From the NCBI RefSeq assembly GCF_024158915.1, contig NZ_JAMZGF010000002.1:1-64000 (forward strand): a stretch of 64,000 nt of DNA, given 5' to 3'. Made by a program: the position numbers and the translations under genes. Of the stretch, positions 35,938 through 44,433 are shown piece after piece; the stretch's first letter is position 1; the number at the start of each line of letters is the position of its first letter. The notes below the pieces were generated by a model. That model was not told the DNA's origin. It saw only the letters and a list, made by a program, of their open reading frames with translations, and did no database searches. Source of the DNA: Chryseobacterium sp. S0630. Lineage in GTDB: Bacteria > Bacteroidota > Bacteroidia > Flavobacteriales > Weeksellaceae.

Positions 35938-36194
35938 CTTAATAATTAAAAATTAGTTTCTGCGGTAAACAAAAATTCCCCGGATTGCTCCAGGGAAAAA
36001 ATAAGTGTCAAAACCTATAATTTTTTTATATTGGTGTGGAATGATGTTATAAAAGAAGCAACAATGGATGTGCCAAAATACTCACTATTTTATGAAATGT
36101 GACTTTTTGTGGTATCTTTTCTTACCTCCTTCTCTGCCGCTTCTATTTTTACAGGATTATCACTAAATTTGAATTGATAATTCTAACATCATTC

Positions 36195-36800
36195 ATGAAA
36201 CTACCACCCTCCTATTATTCCAATCACGATGTTCTTTTTCTGGCTCAGGACCTTTTGGGAAAAGTACTTTTTACAAAAATCAATGGTGAAACAACAGCCG
36301 GAATTATTGTAGAAACAGAAGCCTATTTTGGCGTTAAGGATAAAGCTTCCCATGCCTATGGAGGCAGACGTACAGATCGTACAGAAACATTATACAGTCA
36401 TGGCGGTGTATCTTATGTGTATCTATGCTATGGGATTCATCATCTTTTCAATGTGGTGACTTCAGTGCAGGATGATCCTCATGCTGTTCTTGTGAGAGCT
36501 ATAGAACCTTTAATTGGAACAGAAATTATGGAGCTCAGAAGGAATATGTCAGTTTCTAAACCTTCTATTTCTGCAGGTCCGGGATCGGCAGCGAAAGCAT
36601 TAGGAATTGACCGGACATTCAATAAAAAAGATCTGGCCGGACATGAGATCTGGATTGAAGACCATGGAATTTCATATGCTCAGGATGAAATCATTACAGG
36701 TCCTCGTATTGGTGTTGCCTATGCACAGGAAGATGCGCTTTTGCCCTGGCGTTTTTTTGTGAAAGGAAATAAATATGTGAGCAAACCCAATAAAGTATAA
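36195..36800 (+). CDS. 3-methyladenine DNA glycosylase (AAG/MPG family)
   Basis: The ATG at 36195 (MKLPPSYYSNHDV) is chosen over one at 36099 because the extra 32 residues are a hydrophobic stretch foreign to the family; this gives 201 residues. The family motifs are LAQDLLGKVL, IVETEAYFGVKDKASHAYGGRRTDR (cited in part; it contains the catalytic Glu) and YVYLCYGIHHLFNVV. It excises alkylated and deaminated purines in base-excision repair. The mug gene is convergent, with only 3 bp between the stop codons. Confidence 0.9.
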   Translation: MKLPPSYYSNHDVLFLAQDLLGKVLFTKINGETTAGIIVETEAYFGVKDKASHAYGGRRTDRTETLYSHGGVSYVYLCYGIHHLFNVVTSVQDDPHAVLVRAIEPLIGTEIMELRRNMSVSKPSISAGPGSAAKALGIDRTFNKKDLAGHEIWIEDHGISYAQDEIITGPRIGVAYAQEDALLPWRFFVKGNKYVSKPNKV

Positions 36801-36803
36801 ATA

Positions 36804-37307
36804 TCAGGATTCATGAACCGAATGATAGAACTCTTTATAATACATCACCAGACTGTCAAGAGAGAAACCCCGGTTCAGACCACTCGTATTGGGTAGAACC
36901 CATACTTTTGCCCCACAAAAATCTTCTGGCTGCTCTCCCCAAAGAATTTCTTTTTTCTTAGAAAATGCTTTGTAAGCTGCTTTGCCTAGAAAAGCAACAT
37001 ATTTCGGTTGGTATTTTGTTATTTTCAGTTTAAAACTTTCAAGAGATTCATCAAATTCTTCCTTTGAAAGTTCATCTGCGCGGGAGGTTGGTCTTGCTAC
37101 TGCAGTTGTCAGCCCATATCCAAAATCCAGAAGAGAAGTATCATTCACCGCTTCTATTTCATGGGGTGTAAATCCTACCTGATGCAGTACTTTCCAAAAA
37201 CGATTGCTCCTTCCTGAAAAATGGTGGCCGTCATTTGAGGATTTTAAACCAGGGTTGATTCCACAAAAAATAACGTTAAGATGTGTTGAAATAATGTCTG
37301 TCAGCAT
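36804..37307 (-). CDS. mug: G/T(U)-mismatch-specific uracil DNA glycosylase
   Basis: A 167-residue protein of the uracil-DNA glycosylase superfamily. The Mug active-site motif is FCGINPGLKSS (about residues 13-23; Asn is the catalytic residue of this family), followed by FSGRSNRFWKVLHQVGF. The C-terminal motif is WVLPNTSGLNRG. It removes uracil, or ethenocytosine, mispaired with G. Length is the same as E. coli Mug (168). It is convergent with the alkyladenine glycosylase gene. Confidence 0.9.
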   Translation of the reverse strand: MLTDIISTHLNVIFCGINPGLKSSNDGHHFSGRSNRFWKVLHQVGFTPHEIEAVNDTSLLDFGYGLTTAVARPTSRADELSKEEFDESLESFKLKITKYQPKYVAFLGKAAYKAFSKKKEILWGEQPEDFCGAKVWVLPNTSGLNRGFSLDSLVMYYKEFYHSVHES

Positions 37308-37444
37308 AATGATATTAAGTTACTTCGTGGTATAAAGGTATCACTATTTGTGTTATTCAAATTCCATTATATTATATGAAACGTTTCATCTTCGGTAAAA
37401 TACATTCTATCTCTGCTTTTTGCCGGATCACATAGTTTATAGGG

Positions 37445-37473
37445 TTGAATATAAATTGATAATGATAATTTTG
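37445..37473 (+). promoter_or_regulatory. Promoter of the SMR transporter gene
   Basis: TTG (37445-37447), 18 bp, then TAATTTTG (37466-37473): a good match to the Bacteroidota sigma-A consensus. It lies about 67 nt upstream of the start codon at 37540. No guanidine riboswitch-like structure was recognised in the leader. Confidence 0.55.
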
Positions 37474-37539
37474 TATTGTAAAAGCAATGAATTTTCTTTA
37501 ATAGATTTTCATTCTCAATATCATTAAAACAAGAATAGT

Positions 37540-37857
37540 ATGAACTGGATTGCATTAATTATCGCAGGAATTTTTGAGATTGGATGGCCTTTGGGGCTTA
37601 AATTATCCCAACAGCCGGAAAATAATAAATGGAGCTGGATCATGTTTTCGATCTTATGCATGACCATCAGTGGTGGATTTCTCTGGTTTGCTCAGAAAAG
37701 TATCCCTATAGGAACAGCATATGCAGTATGGACAGGAATTGGGGCGGTAGGAACTTTATTGGTGGGAATTCTCTTTTTTCAGGACTCTGCAAGTATTTTA
37801 AGATTGCTTTCTGCTTTATTGATTGTAGTGGGAATCATTGGTCTTAAGGTATTTTAA
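37540..37857 (+). CDS. SMR-family exporter, SugE/Gdx type
   Basis: A 105-residue protein with four membrane helices. The conserved membrane Glu is in GIFEIGWPLGLK (residue 13), and the diagnostic helix-3 segment GTAYAVWTGIGAVGT is present. The Trp-Pro next to the Glu and the Lys at the end of helix 1 favour the SugE (Gdx) guanidinium-exporter branch over the EmrE multidrug branch. It works as an antiparallel dimer exchanging protons. It has its own promoter upstream and stands alone. Confidence 0.88.
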   Translation: MNWIALIIAGIFEIGWPLGLKLSQQPENNKWSWIMFSILCMTISGGFLWFAQKSIPIGTAYAVWTGIGAVGTLLVGILFFQDSASILRLLSALLIVVGIIGLKVF

Positions 37858-37864
37858 ACAAAAA

Positions 37865-37896
37865 TTGGCTCAGGATAATGATAAGTCTTAAGCCAA
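37865..37896 (+). terminator. Possible terminator after the SMR gene
   Basis: TTGGCT (37865-37870) pairs with AGCCAA (37891-37896), with partial pairing inside. There is no strong T run, so this is a weak call. Confidence 0.35.
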
Positions 37897-37954
37897 AACA
37901 TTATTCAACATTCAAATAATAAACGATCTTCATATATTTCCCACCCTTTGCATT

Positions 37955-38023
37955 GAAGGACTTAAAAATTCCCTTTCTCTGAGGGGTGACGAAAATTCAA
38001 AGAATTTTTGACGGGGTGGTTTT
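37955..38023 (+). repeat. Dispersed palindromic repeat, copy 4
   Basis: GAAGGACTT, CCCTTTCTCTGAGGGG in place of the usual hairpin, then GAAAATTC-AAA-GAATTTTTGAC and GGGGTGGTTT. It lies 22 bp downstream of the stop codon of the LytTR regulator gene, in the gap behind the SMR gene. Confidence 0.9.
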
Positions 38024-38045
38024 AAACAAGGCTTCAATCTGACTC

Positions 38046-38756
38046 TTAAAGCTCTATCAATGGCTTATAAGTTCTCCCCACGGGAAGCTGTTTTCCATTG
38101 ATCTGAATAATATTGGCAGATTTCACCTCTATTTTTGATTGTGATATAATATAGGATTTATGAATGCGGGTAAACATTTTGGGATTTAGAATTTGCTCTA
38201 TTTTACTGATGGGCATTTTAAAAGTGAAAGTCTCTGTCTTCGTGTGAATATGAATGTATTCTCTTAAACTTTCAATATAAAAAATATCCTGGAGAATAAT
38301 TTTAACCTTCTTTTTACCACTGTTCATGAAAATAAAATCACGTTCAGAAACTTCGAGTAAAGCATCTTCTGCTTCCATCAAATGCTTGAATTTTTCAATA
38401 GCAACAAGAAAACGGTCGTACGGGATGGGTTTCATCAGATAATCTGCAATATCTAGCTCATAGCCTTCTACCGCATACTGATGATAAGCGGTTGTAACAA
38501 TTACAAACGGCGGATTTTTTACATTTCTGAGAAAATCAAAGCCTTTTATTACCGGAAGATGAAGATCAAGAAACATTAAATCTACAGCATGAATACTTAA
38601 AAGACTGCTGGCATATACTGCATCGGCACATTTTCCCAAAAGATTCAGTTCCTGATCTCTGGAGATAAAGTTTTCCAGAATCTCAGCAGCAATAGGTTCA
38701 TCTTCTACAATAATACAGTTGTATCTTTTAGTGGCTGGTTGTATCATGGAAATCAA
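38046..38756 (-). CDS. LytTR-type response regulator
   Basis: A 236-residue protein. The receiver domain has the acidic pocket IIVEDEP and phospho-acceptor Asp in LMFLDLHLPVIKGF, plus VTTAYHQYA and the lysine in YLMKPI. A LytTR DNA-binding domain covers about residues 135-236 (YIESLREYIHIHT, FTRIHKSYII). It belongs to the AgrA/LytR regulator type. The start codon lies inside the kinase gene end (29-bp overlap; an ATG at 38747 is an alternative), so the pair is translationally coupled. The target is unknown. Confidence 0.92.
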   Translation of the reverse strand: MISMIQPATKRYNCIIVEDEPIAAEILENFISRDQELNLLGKCADAVYASSLLSIHAVDLMFLDLHLPVIKGFDFLRNVKNPPFVIVTTAYHQYAVEGYELDIADYLMKPIPYDRFLVAIEKFKHLMEAEDALLEVSERDFIFMNSGKKKVKIILQDIFYIESLREYIHIHTKTETFTFKMPISKIEQILNPKMFTRIHKSYIISQSKIEVKSANIIQINGKQLPVGRTYKPLIEL

Positions 38757-39801
38757 TGGTTAGAGTTATAATATAGCGGTTATTCTTATCTTCTACAGAA
38801 AGCGTATGATTGGGATAAAGCAATTCGAGCTGCCTGCGGATATTTTTCAGCCCTATTTTTGTGGAATGCTCATGGGGTTGTTCCTGTTTGGAGTTTTCTA
38901 TGAAATAAGTAAAAATTCCGTTTTTTAATCGGATATTTACGGTAATGAACGCTTCTCCCAGGCTTTCGGAAACGCCATGTTTAAAGGCATTTTCTACAAA
39001 CTGTATCAATATCAGAGGTGAAATTTCCTGAGAAGGATTATCAATATCTTCTGTAAAACTCACGGTAAGCTGACGGTAACGAATCTTCTGAATCTGGATG
39101 AAATCTTTAATATTCTCAATATCCTTGGCTACAGAAATAGTTTTTTCTGCAGCTTCATAAATATTATACCGCATTACTTTGGAAAGCTGAAGGATCACAT
39201 CCGGAGTTTCATCTGCTTTTTTCAGAGCCATTCCGTAAATGTTATTAAGCGTATTGAAAAGAAAATGAGGATTGATCTGAGCCTTCAGCATGGTAAGTTC
39301 CTGATCCAGTTTTTCTGATTTTAATTGAGAGATCTGTTCTTTGAGTACATTCTTTTGCCGTGTAATTTCAACTCCGAAAATAAGACCTACCATAAAAATA
39401 AGATCCATAAAAGAATTAAAAGCCACATAGCCATTGATAAATCCTGAAGTATGCTTTCCGTCCAATGTTTCTGTAACGCCATAAATCTCAGGATAAATAA
39501 TATAATGGGTTAAAAACCGGTGACCCAAAATAGCTGCTATTACAAAGAAAATATAGAGAATATATTTAAAAACAAGCTTAAGATCAAGCCTTTCGTATAC
39601 ATACAGCAAAGCATATGCTAATGGAATTTTTACAAAAAGATATCCGAGCTCCAGCATAAATGTATTCTGAAGTCTCATTTGCCATTTGAAATCCGGAAAC
39701 TGATATCTGGACCAGTAAAAGTCAAGGTAAACTTCCAGAATATAATACAATATCCAAAAAAGCAAATGAATCCGCCATTTAGATTGACTGTCTGATTTCA
39801 A
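38728..39801 (-). CDS. LytS-type sensor histidine kinase
   Basis: A 357-residue protein. The N-terminal 150 residues have about four membrane helices. A His_kinase domain (PF06580 type) follows with the phospho-accepting His in KAQINPHFLFNTLNNIYG, then an ATPase region with IQFVENAFKHGV (N box) and KIGLKNIRRQLELLY (G box). It is the partner of the LytTR regulator that overlaps its end. No sensor domain other than the membrane helices is seen, so the signal is unknown. Confidence 0.92.
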   Translation of the reverse strand: MKSDSQSKWRIHLLFWILYYILEVYLDFYWSRYQFPDFKWQMRLQNTFMLELGYLFVKIPLAYALLYVYERLDLKLVFKYILYIFFVIAAILGHRFLTHYIIYPEIYGVTETLDGKHTSGFINGYVAFNSFMDLIFMVGLIFGVEITRQKNVLKEQISQLKSEKLDQELTMLKAQINPHFLFNTLNNIYGMALKKADETPDVILQLSKVMRYNIYEAAEKTISVAKDIENIKDFIQIQKIRYRQLTVSFTEDIDNPSQEISPLILIQFVENAFKHGVSESLGEAFITVNIRLKNGIFTYFIENSKQEQPHEHSTKIGLKNIRRQLELLYPNHTLSVEDKNNRYIITLTIDFHDTTSH

Positions 39802-39949
39802 GCTTATTATGATTTAAAAGTACAAAGTACTATTTGTTCTCTCAAATATAAAAAATAAGTCTATCAAATGGACGTAACCATCTATAAACTATCAGTTTTG
39901 ATTATGAGCGGTAATAAAGTTGAAGGAAAAACAGATGATTTGTGAAAGT

Positions 39950-40345
39950 CTAACCCTTCTTTTTACTCATAAAATGCAAAGAAACTTTAGGGTACATAAG
40001 ATTCAAAAAGCAGAAGATCAGTAACACATTGAATTCAATACCATTCGTTCCTCCACCTACCACAAACCATCCATTTTGCCAGTGGACGTAATAGATTCCA
40101 AAAATGAAAATCAAAATATTACTAACAGCCACTGGCTTGATCCATCTGTCAATCCAGATTAATGGTACCGATAAAAGATGGGTCAGTTTTACTACCCAGG
40201 CTATATAAATTCCTACTGGGTTGAAACCTAATCCATTCAGATAGATCTGTCCAAAGTCATTTACATCCCCGCTGAAAATAGAAATCACACTATGCATCAG
40301 CAAGATCACTGAAAGCGCAAAACGGAGGTAGAAACTCTTTTTCAT
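39950..40345 (-). CDS. Small membrane protein, DoxX-like
   Basis: The ATG at 40345 (MKKSFYLRFALS) is preferred to 40372; this gives 131 residues. Four hydrophobic helices are visible, with RFALSVILLMHSVISIFSGD at the start and a WIDRWIKPVAVSNILIF segment, resembling DoxX/DoxD-like proteins. A cytoplasmic or periplasmic SKKKG tail closes it. It stands alone between the kinase gene and a long spacer. The assignment is by helix pattern only, and function is unknown. Confidence 0.7.
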   Translation of the reverse strand: MKKSFYLRFALSVILLMHSVISIFSGDVNDFGQIYLNGLGFNPVGIYIAWVVKLTHLLSVPLIWIDRWIKPVAVSNILIFIFGIYYVHWQNGWFVVGGGTNGIEFNVLLIFCFLNLMYPKVSLHFMSKKKG

Positions 40346-40539
40346 AGAAACAAAATTAGTATACAAAAACAAAGGCTCAATATTCTGTATATCAACAACT
40401 CTGAAATCAATATAAAAGTTTTAGCTTCGTGGTAATTATAACTTTTATTGGTGAACAGTATTTTAATGAGATATTAATTTTATAACATATTTCAATATAA
40501 AGTGATTTAATTGGTAAAATTTATTATCTTTACGCTCGG

Positions 40540-40640
40540 ATACAATGATGAGTTCCCTCATAATCATTAACCTGTCTTCAACAGATATTTCAAATGATTA
40601 TGGCAAGATTCTAATACACAAATACTTCTATCTTTTTTAA
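40540..40640 (+). ncRNA. Candidate structured RNA
   Basis: In a 356-bp gap, CATAATCATT (40559-40568) pairs perfectly with AATGATTATG (40593-40602), and inside the loop CTGT (40572-40575) pairs with ACAG (40581-40584). A TATCTTTA promoter-like box lies at 40525-40532 (without a well-placed -33 TTG), and the hairpin at 40,643 could end a plus-strand transcript. No protein frame was found. I do not recognise an RNA family. Confidence 0.3.
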
Positions 40641-40642
40641 TT

Positions 40643-40678
40643 AAAAAAGAGTGGCAAAATAATTGACCACTCTTTTAT
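40643..40678. terminator. Bidirectional terminator
   Basis: AAAGAGTGG and CCACTCTTT arms enclose a 12-nt loop. On the minus strand a T run follows, serving the TlpA-like gene ending at 40702. On the plus strand TTTTATATT follows, which could end the candidate RNA. Confidence 0.7.
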
Positions 40679-40701
40679 ATTATATCCAGAAAGAATCTTT
40701 C

Positions 40702-41205
40702 TTAATTCTGTGTCAGATTTTTTTTAATGAAATCTTCCAGTTCTTTGCCATGAAGGTTTTTAGCTAAAATAGTTCCCTGCCCGTCAATAATGACATTAAA
40801 AGGCAGTTCATCTACTTCATAAAGCTTTGCTACAGGGCTTTTCCAGAATTTTAAATCACTGATCTGTATCCAGTTGATCTGAAATCTGTCAATCGCTTTC
40901 TGCCAGCTTTCTTTATTCTTATCCAAAGATACACCCAGGATTTCAAACTGATTATTTTTTATCTGTTCTGAGTAGGTACTATACATCATTTTCAACTGAG
41001 GCTGTTCCTCTACACAAGGAGCACACCATGTTGCCCAGAAATCAATCAGAACCAATTTCCCTTTCAATTCGGAAAGAGAAAATGAAGTTCCATCCGCTTT
41101 GGTCATTGTAATTTCAGGGGCTTTCTTCCCTATTTCTATTTTGTTTTGAGCATTCATATAGCTCGAAAACAGTATTAAAAATAGTAGTTTAAAACCATTC
41201 TTCAT
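40702..41205 (-). CDS. Secreted TlpA/ResA-like thioredoxin-fold protein
   Basis: The ATG at 41205 (MKNGFKLLFLILF) begins a signal peptide ending near YMNAQ and leaves one base after the upstream stop codon; the protein has 167 residues. The redox motif is FWATWCAPCVEE (WCxPC). GKKAPEITMTKADGTSF and the later DELPFNVIID (cis-Pro) are typical of periplasmic TlpA/ResA reductases and peroxiredoxin-like proteins. It probably reduces disulfides in the periplasm. It is coupled to the rhodanese-like gene, suggesting a joint thiol or sulfur task (inference). Confidence 0.87.
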   Translation of the reverse strand: MKNGFKLLFLILFSSYMNAQNKIEIGKKAPEITMTKADGTSFSLSELKGKLVLIDFWATWCAPCVEEQPQLKMMYSTYSEQIKNNQFEILGVSLDKNKESWQKAIDRFQINWIQISDLKFWKSPVAKLYEVDELPFNVIIDGQGTILAKNLHGKELEDFIKKNLTQN

Positions 41206-41206
41206 A

Positions 41207-41635
41207 TTAATCATTTGTAGGATAATCTTTATCAAGCCAGTCTGTTTTGATATTTTTCGGAAGATTTAAAAGCTTCGCATTTTTGAAGCCCATTTCCATC
41301 AGCAAAGCAAATGCAGGACGAATATTAGGACATTTTACAAAAGGACAACATCCGCAGTAAATCACAATTTCTCTGTTCTTTGGAATATCTTTAAGATAAT
41401 TTCTCAGTTTTTCCAGATTTTCTGGTTCATGAGTTGGTCCAATGTCTACAGAGCCTTTCACAATAGCTTCTGGACCTACTGAAATAATTACCAGATCTTT
41501 TGTTTTATTCTTTTCAATTCTGGAAGCCAGTAACGCCGGATCCATCAGCTGGCTGTCTTTCCATGGATCCTGTTTTTGCTGTGCCTGACTGAAAACCGAA
41601 CAGACCAAGCAAGCAATGATAAACAAATACTTCAT
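41207..41635 (-). CDS. Secreted rhodanese-like domain protein
   Basis: From the ATG at 41635 (MKYLFIIACLVCSVFSQAQ, a signal peptide) it has 142 residues; an ATG five codons upstream is possible. The rhodanese-type active-site strand and loop are VIYCGCCPFVKCPN, with four cysteines instead of the usual single one, so it may bind a metal or form disulfides. IISVGPEAIVKGSVDIGP replaces the usual DVR-x-A-GHI motif. It is followed after one base by a TlpA-like thioredoxin gene. Sulfurtransferase activity is not certain. Confidence 0.75.
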   Translation of the reverse strand: MKYLFIIACLVCSVFSQAQQKQDPWKDSQLMDPALLASRIEKNKTKDLVIISVGPEAIVKGSVDIGPTHEPENLEKLRNYLKDIPKNREIVIYCGCCPFVKCPNIRPAFALLMEMGFKNAKLLNLPKNIKTDWLDKDYPTND

Positions 41636-41786
41636 TCTTCTATTTTTCACAAAGATAAGTTGAAAAGTTCAGAGTACAGGACTGTATGGTTTCCAATAGA
41701 CTTATTAAAATTTTTAATTTTAAAACCTTTAGCAAATAATTTTATACATTTATGTGAAGTATTGTTGAATAAAAACACTCTTAACA

Positions 41787-43445
41787 ATGGAAGAAAGATT
41801 CCAGCCTGATGCAATCATCATCGGAACAGGGCTTGCAGGGCTTACTGCAGCCATGGAAATTACCAATACCGGAAAGAAAGTTCTGCTTTTGGATCAGGAA
41901 ACTGAACAGAATATTGGCGGACAGGCATTCTGGTCATTCGGAGGATTATTTCTTATCAATTCACCCCAGCAAAGAAGAATGGGAATCAAAGATTCTTATG
42001 AATTGGCTTTACAGGACTGGAAAGGAACTGCTGGTTTTGACCGTCCGGAAGACTACTGGCCTCGTCAATGGGCTGAAGCTTACCTGAAATTTGCTGCTGG
42101 TGAAAAATACGAATACATTTCCAAACTGGGAATCAAGCTGATGTTTATGGTAGGTTGGGCAGAGCGTGGTGATGGTTCTGCAACAGGTCACGGAAATTCC
42201 GTTCCCCGCTTCCATGTGAGCTGGGGAACAGGCACAGGTGTGGTAAAACCTTTTGTTGAAAAAGCTTACAAAGCTCAGGAAAAAGGGTTGCTTCAGATGA
42301 AATTCAGACATCGGGTGACTGAAATTATTACTGAAAACGGGAAGATCAAAGGTGTTAAAGGAGATATTCTTGAAAATGACATTCAGGAAAGAGGTGCTGA
42401 GACCAATAGAAATGTAATCTCTTCCTTTGAATATACAGCCCCGAATATCATCATCGCTTCTGGAGGAATTGGTGCTAATCATGAGCTGGTAAGGAAAAAC
42501 TGGCCTGATAGATTAGGAAAAGCACCTGAGAACATGGTGTGTGGTGTTCCTGCTTATGTGGATGGAAAAATGATAGGCATTGCAGAAAATGCAGGTGCTC
42601 ATATCATCAATCCGGACAGAATGTGGCATTATACGGAAGGATTACAAAACTGGAATCCTATCTGGCCAAAGCACGGAATCCGCATTTTGCCGGGACCATC
42701 ATCGCTATGGTTTGATGCGAAAGGTGAACGTCTCCCCGCTCCTTTTCTTCCGGGATTTGATACGCTGGGGACTTTACAGTATATCCAGGAAACAGGGTTT
42801 TCCTATTCATGGTTTATCCTTACACAGAAAATTATCAAAAAGGAATTTGCCCTTTCTGGTTCAGAACAAAATCCGGATATTACGAATAAAGATTATGCTC
42901 TTTTTCTGAAAAGAATTTTTGGTAAAAAAGCGCCCGGACCTGTAGAAGCTTTTAAAGAACACGGAAAAGACTTTATTGTTTCAGATAATCTGGAAGATCT
43001 GGTTAAAAGAATGAATGAGCTGGCAGGAAATAGTCTCCTGAACTATGAAAATATAAAGTCACAGATTGAAGGCAGAGACAGAGAGTTAGACAATAAGTTT
43101 TCAAAAGACACTCAGGTTAATTATATCAGAAATACCCGAAATTATTTAGGCGATAAATTGGGAAGAGTTGCTGCTCTGCATAAGATCTTAGATCCGGAAA
43201 ACGGACCTTTGATTGCTGTACGTCTTAATATTTTAACCCGAAAAACGTTGGGCGGAATAAAAACCAATCTGGATGGTCAGGTATTGAGAGAGGATGACAG
43301 TGTTATTGAAGGATTGTACGCTGCCGGAGAAGCAGCTGGCTTTGGCGGTGGCGGAATGCACGGTTACAGAGCCCTGGAAGGAACATTTTTGGGAGGCTGT
43401 GTCTTTTCAGGAATGAAAGCCGGAAAATATATTGCAGGACTTTAA
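41787..43445 (+). CDS. FAD-binding dehydrogenase (fumarate reductase/ketosteroid dehydrogenase-like)
   Basis: A 552-residue flavoprotein. The FAD motif IIIGTGLAGLTAAMEITNTG opens it (about residues 10-29), followed by the ribose-binding QETEQNIGGQAFWSFGG. The C-terminal GLYAAGEAAGFGGGGMHGYR and EGTFLGGCVFSG segments complete the FAD site. This is the pattern of the annotated FAD-binding dehydrogenases related to 3-ketosteroid dehydrogenase and fumarate reductase flavoproteins. Substrate unknown. No signal peptide or heme domain is present. The SDR gene follows 12 bp later, so both may act on one metabolite. Confidence 0.85.
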   Translation: MEERFQPDAIIIGTGLAGLTAAMEITNTGKKVLLLDQETEQNIGGQAFWSFGGLFLINSPQQRRMGIKDSYELALQDWKGTAGFDRPEDYWPRQWAEAYLKFAAGEKYEYISKLGIKLMFMVGWAERGDGSATGHGNSVPRFHVSWGTGTGVVKPFVEKAYKAQEKGLLQMKFRHRVTEIITENGKIKGVKGDILENDIQERGAETNRNVISSFEYTAPNIIIASGGIGANHELVRKNWPDRLGKAPENMVCGVPAYVDGKMIGIAENAGAHIINPDRMWHYTEGLQNWNPIWPKHGIRILPGPSSLWFDAKGERLPAPFLPGFDTLGTLQYIQETGFSYSWFILTQKIIKKEFALSGSEQNPDITNKDYALFLKRIFGKKAPGPVEAFKEHGKDFIVSDNLEDLVKRMNELAGNSLLNYENIKSQIEGRDRELDNKFSKDTQVNYIRNTRNYLGDKLGRVAALHKILDPENGPLIAVRLNILTRKTLGGIKTNLDGQVLREDDSVIEGLYAAGEAAGFGGGGMHGYRALEGTFLGGCVFSGMKAGKYIAGL

Positions 43446-43457
43446 ACTTAAAACCTA

Positions 43458-44267
43458 TTGAATATGAGTAATTATTTTGATCATAAAGTCATTTGGATTA
43501 CCGGAGCATCATCAGGCATTGGTGAAGCTTTGGTAAAAGAACTTACCAGAAACAGTAACGCCAAAATTATCCTTTCCTCCAGAAAAGAAGAACAGCTTCA
43601 TTCTGTTGCTGAGAAAGCTGGTTTGAGTAAAGATCGGTATGCGGTGATCCCTTTAGATCTTAAAAATTATAAAGAAATGCCTGCCATTGCAGCAAAAGCA
43701 TCAGAACAATTCGGCAAGATTGATATGTTGATTAATAATGCAGGATTGTCACAACGGTCTTTAGCTATGGAAACCGATATTGAAGTAGATAAAAAGCTCA
43801 TCGATATTGATTATATCGGAACAGTAGCGCTTACAAAGGCTGTTTTACCTTATATGATTAAAAATAAAGGAGGACAGATTGCTGTTGTGTCCAGTTTAAT
43901 GGGAATTTTCGGTACTCCTATGAGAAGCGGATATGCCGGAGCCAAACATGCATTACATGGTTTTTTTGATGCGCTCCGGGCAGAATTATTCAGCCAGAAT
44001 ATTAAGATAACCCTTATTTGTCCCGGTTTTATACAGACAGACATTTCTATAAATGCAGTTACCGGAGACGGTTCATTACAAGGCACAATGGATGACGCCA
44101 CACAGAATGGAATGCCCGTAGATATTTTTGCGAAAAAAATGCTTTCTGCTATTGAAAAACAGAAAAGGCAAAAAGCTATAGGTGGTAAAGAAGTAATGGC
44201 TGTGTATCTTAAGAGATTCTTTCCCGGTTTATTGGCAAAAATAGTCCGTAAGGCAAAAGTCGTATAA
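43458..44267 (+). CDS. Short-chain dehydrogenase/reductase
   Basis: A 269-residue classical SDR: WITGASSGIGEALVKEL cofactor site (residues about 12-28), INNAGLS, catalytic Ser in AVVSSLMGI, and the YAGAKHA motif (Tyr-x3-Lys). It resembles the DHRS7/DltE-like branch of membrane-near SDRs and ends in a basic FPGLLAKIVRKAKVV tail. Substrate unknown. It is likely co-transcribed with the flavoprotein dehydrogenase upstream. The large terminator stem begins four bases after its stop codon. Confidence 0.88.
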   Translation: MNMSNYFDHKVIWITGASSGIGEALVKELTRNSNAKIILSSRKEEQLHSVAEKAGLSKDRYAVIPLDLKNYKEMPAIAAKASEQFGKIDMLINNAGLSQRSLAMETDIEVDKKLIDIDYIGTVALTKAVLPYMIKNKGGQIAVVSSLMGIFGTPMRSGYAGAKHALHGFFDALRAELFSQNIKITLICPGFIQTDISINAVTGDGSLQGTMDDATQNGMPVDIFAKKMLSAIEKQKRQKAIGGKEVMAVYLKRFFPGLLAKIVRKAKVV

Positions 44268-44270
44268 TGA

Positions 44271-44430
44271 AAAGAGGCTGTTTCAAAAGTCAAACAATTG
44301 GCTTTTGTCATTCTGACGAAGGAAGAATCTTATTGATGAACAACTATATGAGATTCTTCACTGCATTGATGAACTACGTTCGCAGACTTTAGTCTGTGTT
44401 CAAAATGATACTTTTGAAACAACCTTTTTT
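44271..44430. repeat. Large bidirectional stem enclosing a repeat
   Basis: The outer arms 44271-44290 and 44410-44430 pair at 18 of 20 positions, and runs of A and T flank them. The 120-nt loop contains further inverted pairs: GAAGAATCT (44322-44330) with AGATTCTTC (44351-44359), TCATTCTGA against TCAAAATGA-like ends, and CAGACTTTAGTCTG. It fills the whole space between the convergent SDR and PAP2 genes and probably terminates both. Confidence 0.7.
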
Positions 44431-44433
44431 ATA

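Noticed and set aside
36099..36194. Hydrophobic N-terminal extension of the alkyladenine glycosylase
   Set aside because: The DNA glycosylase family has no signal peptide; the extension is AT-rich leader sequence and the ATG at 36195 fits the family start.
37308..37539. Guanidine riboswitch before the SugE/Gdx-type gene
   Set aside because: No matching conserved loop motifs were seen in the leader; only a plain promoter fits.
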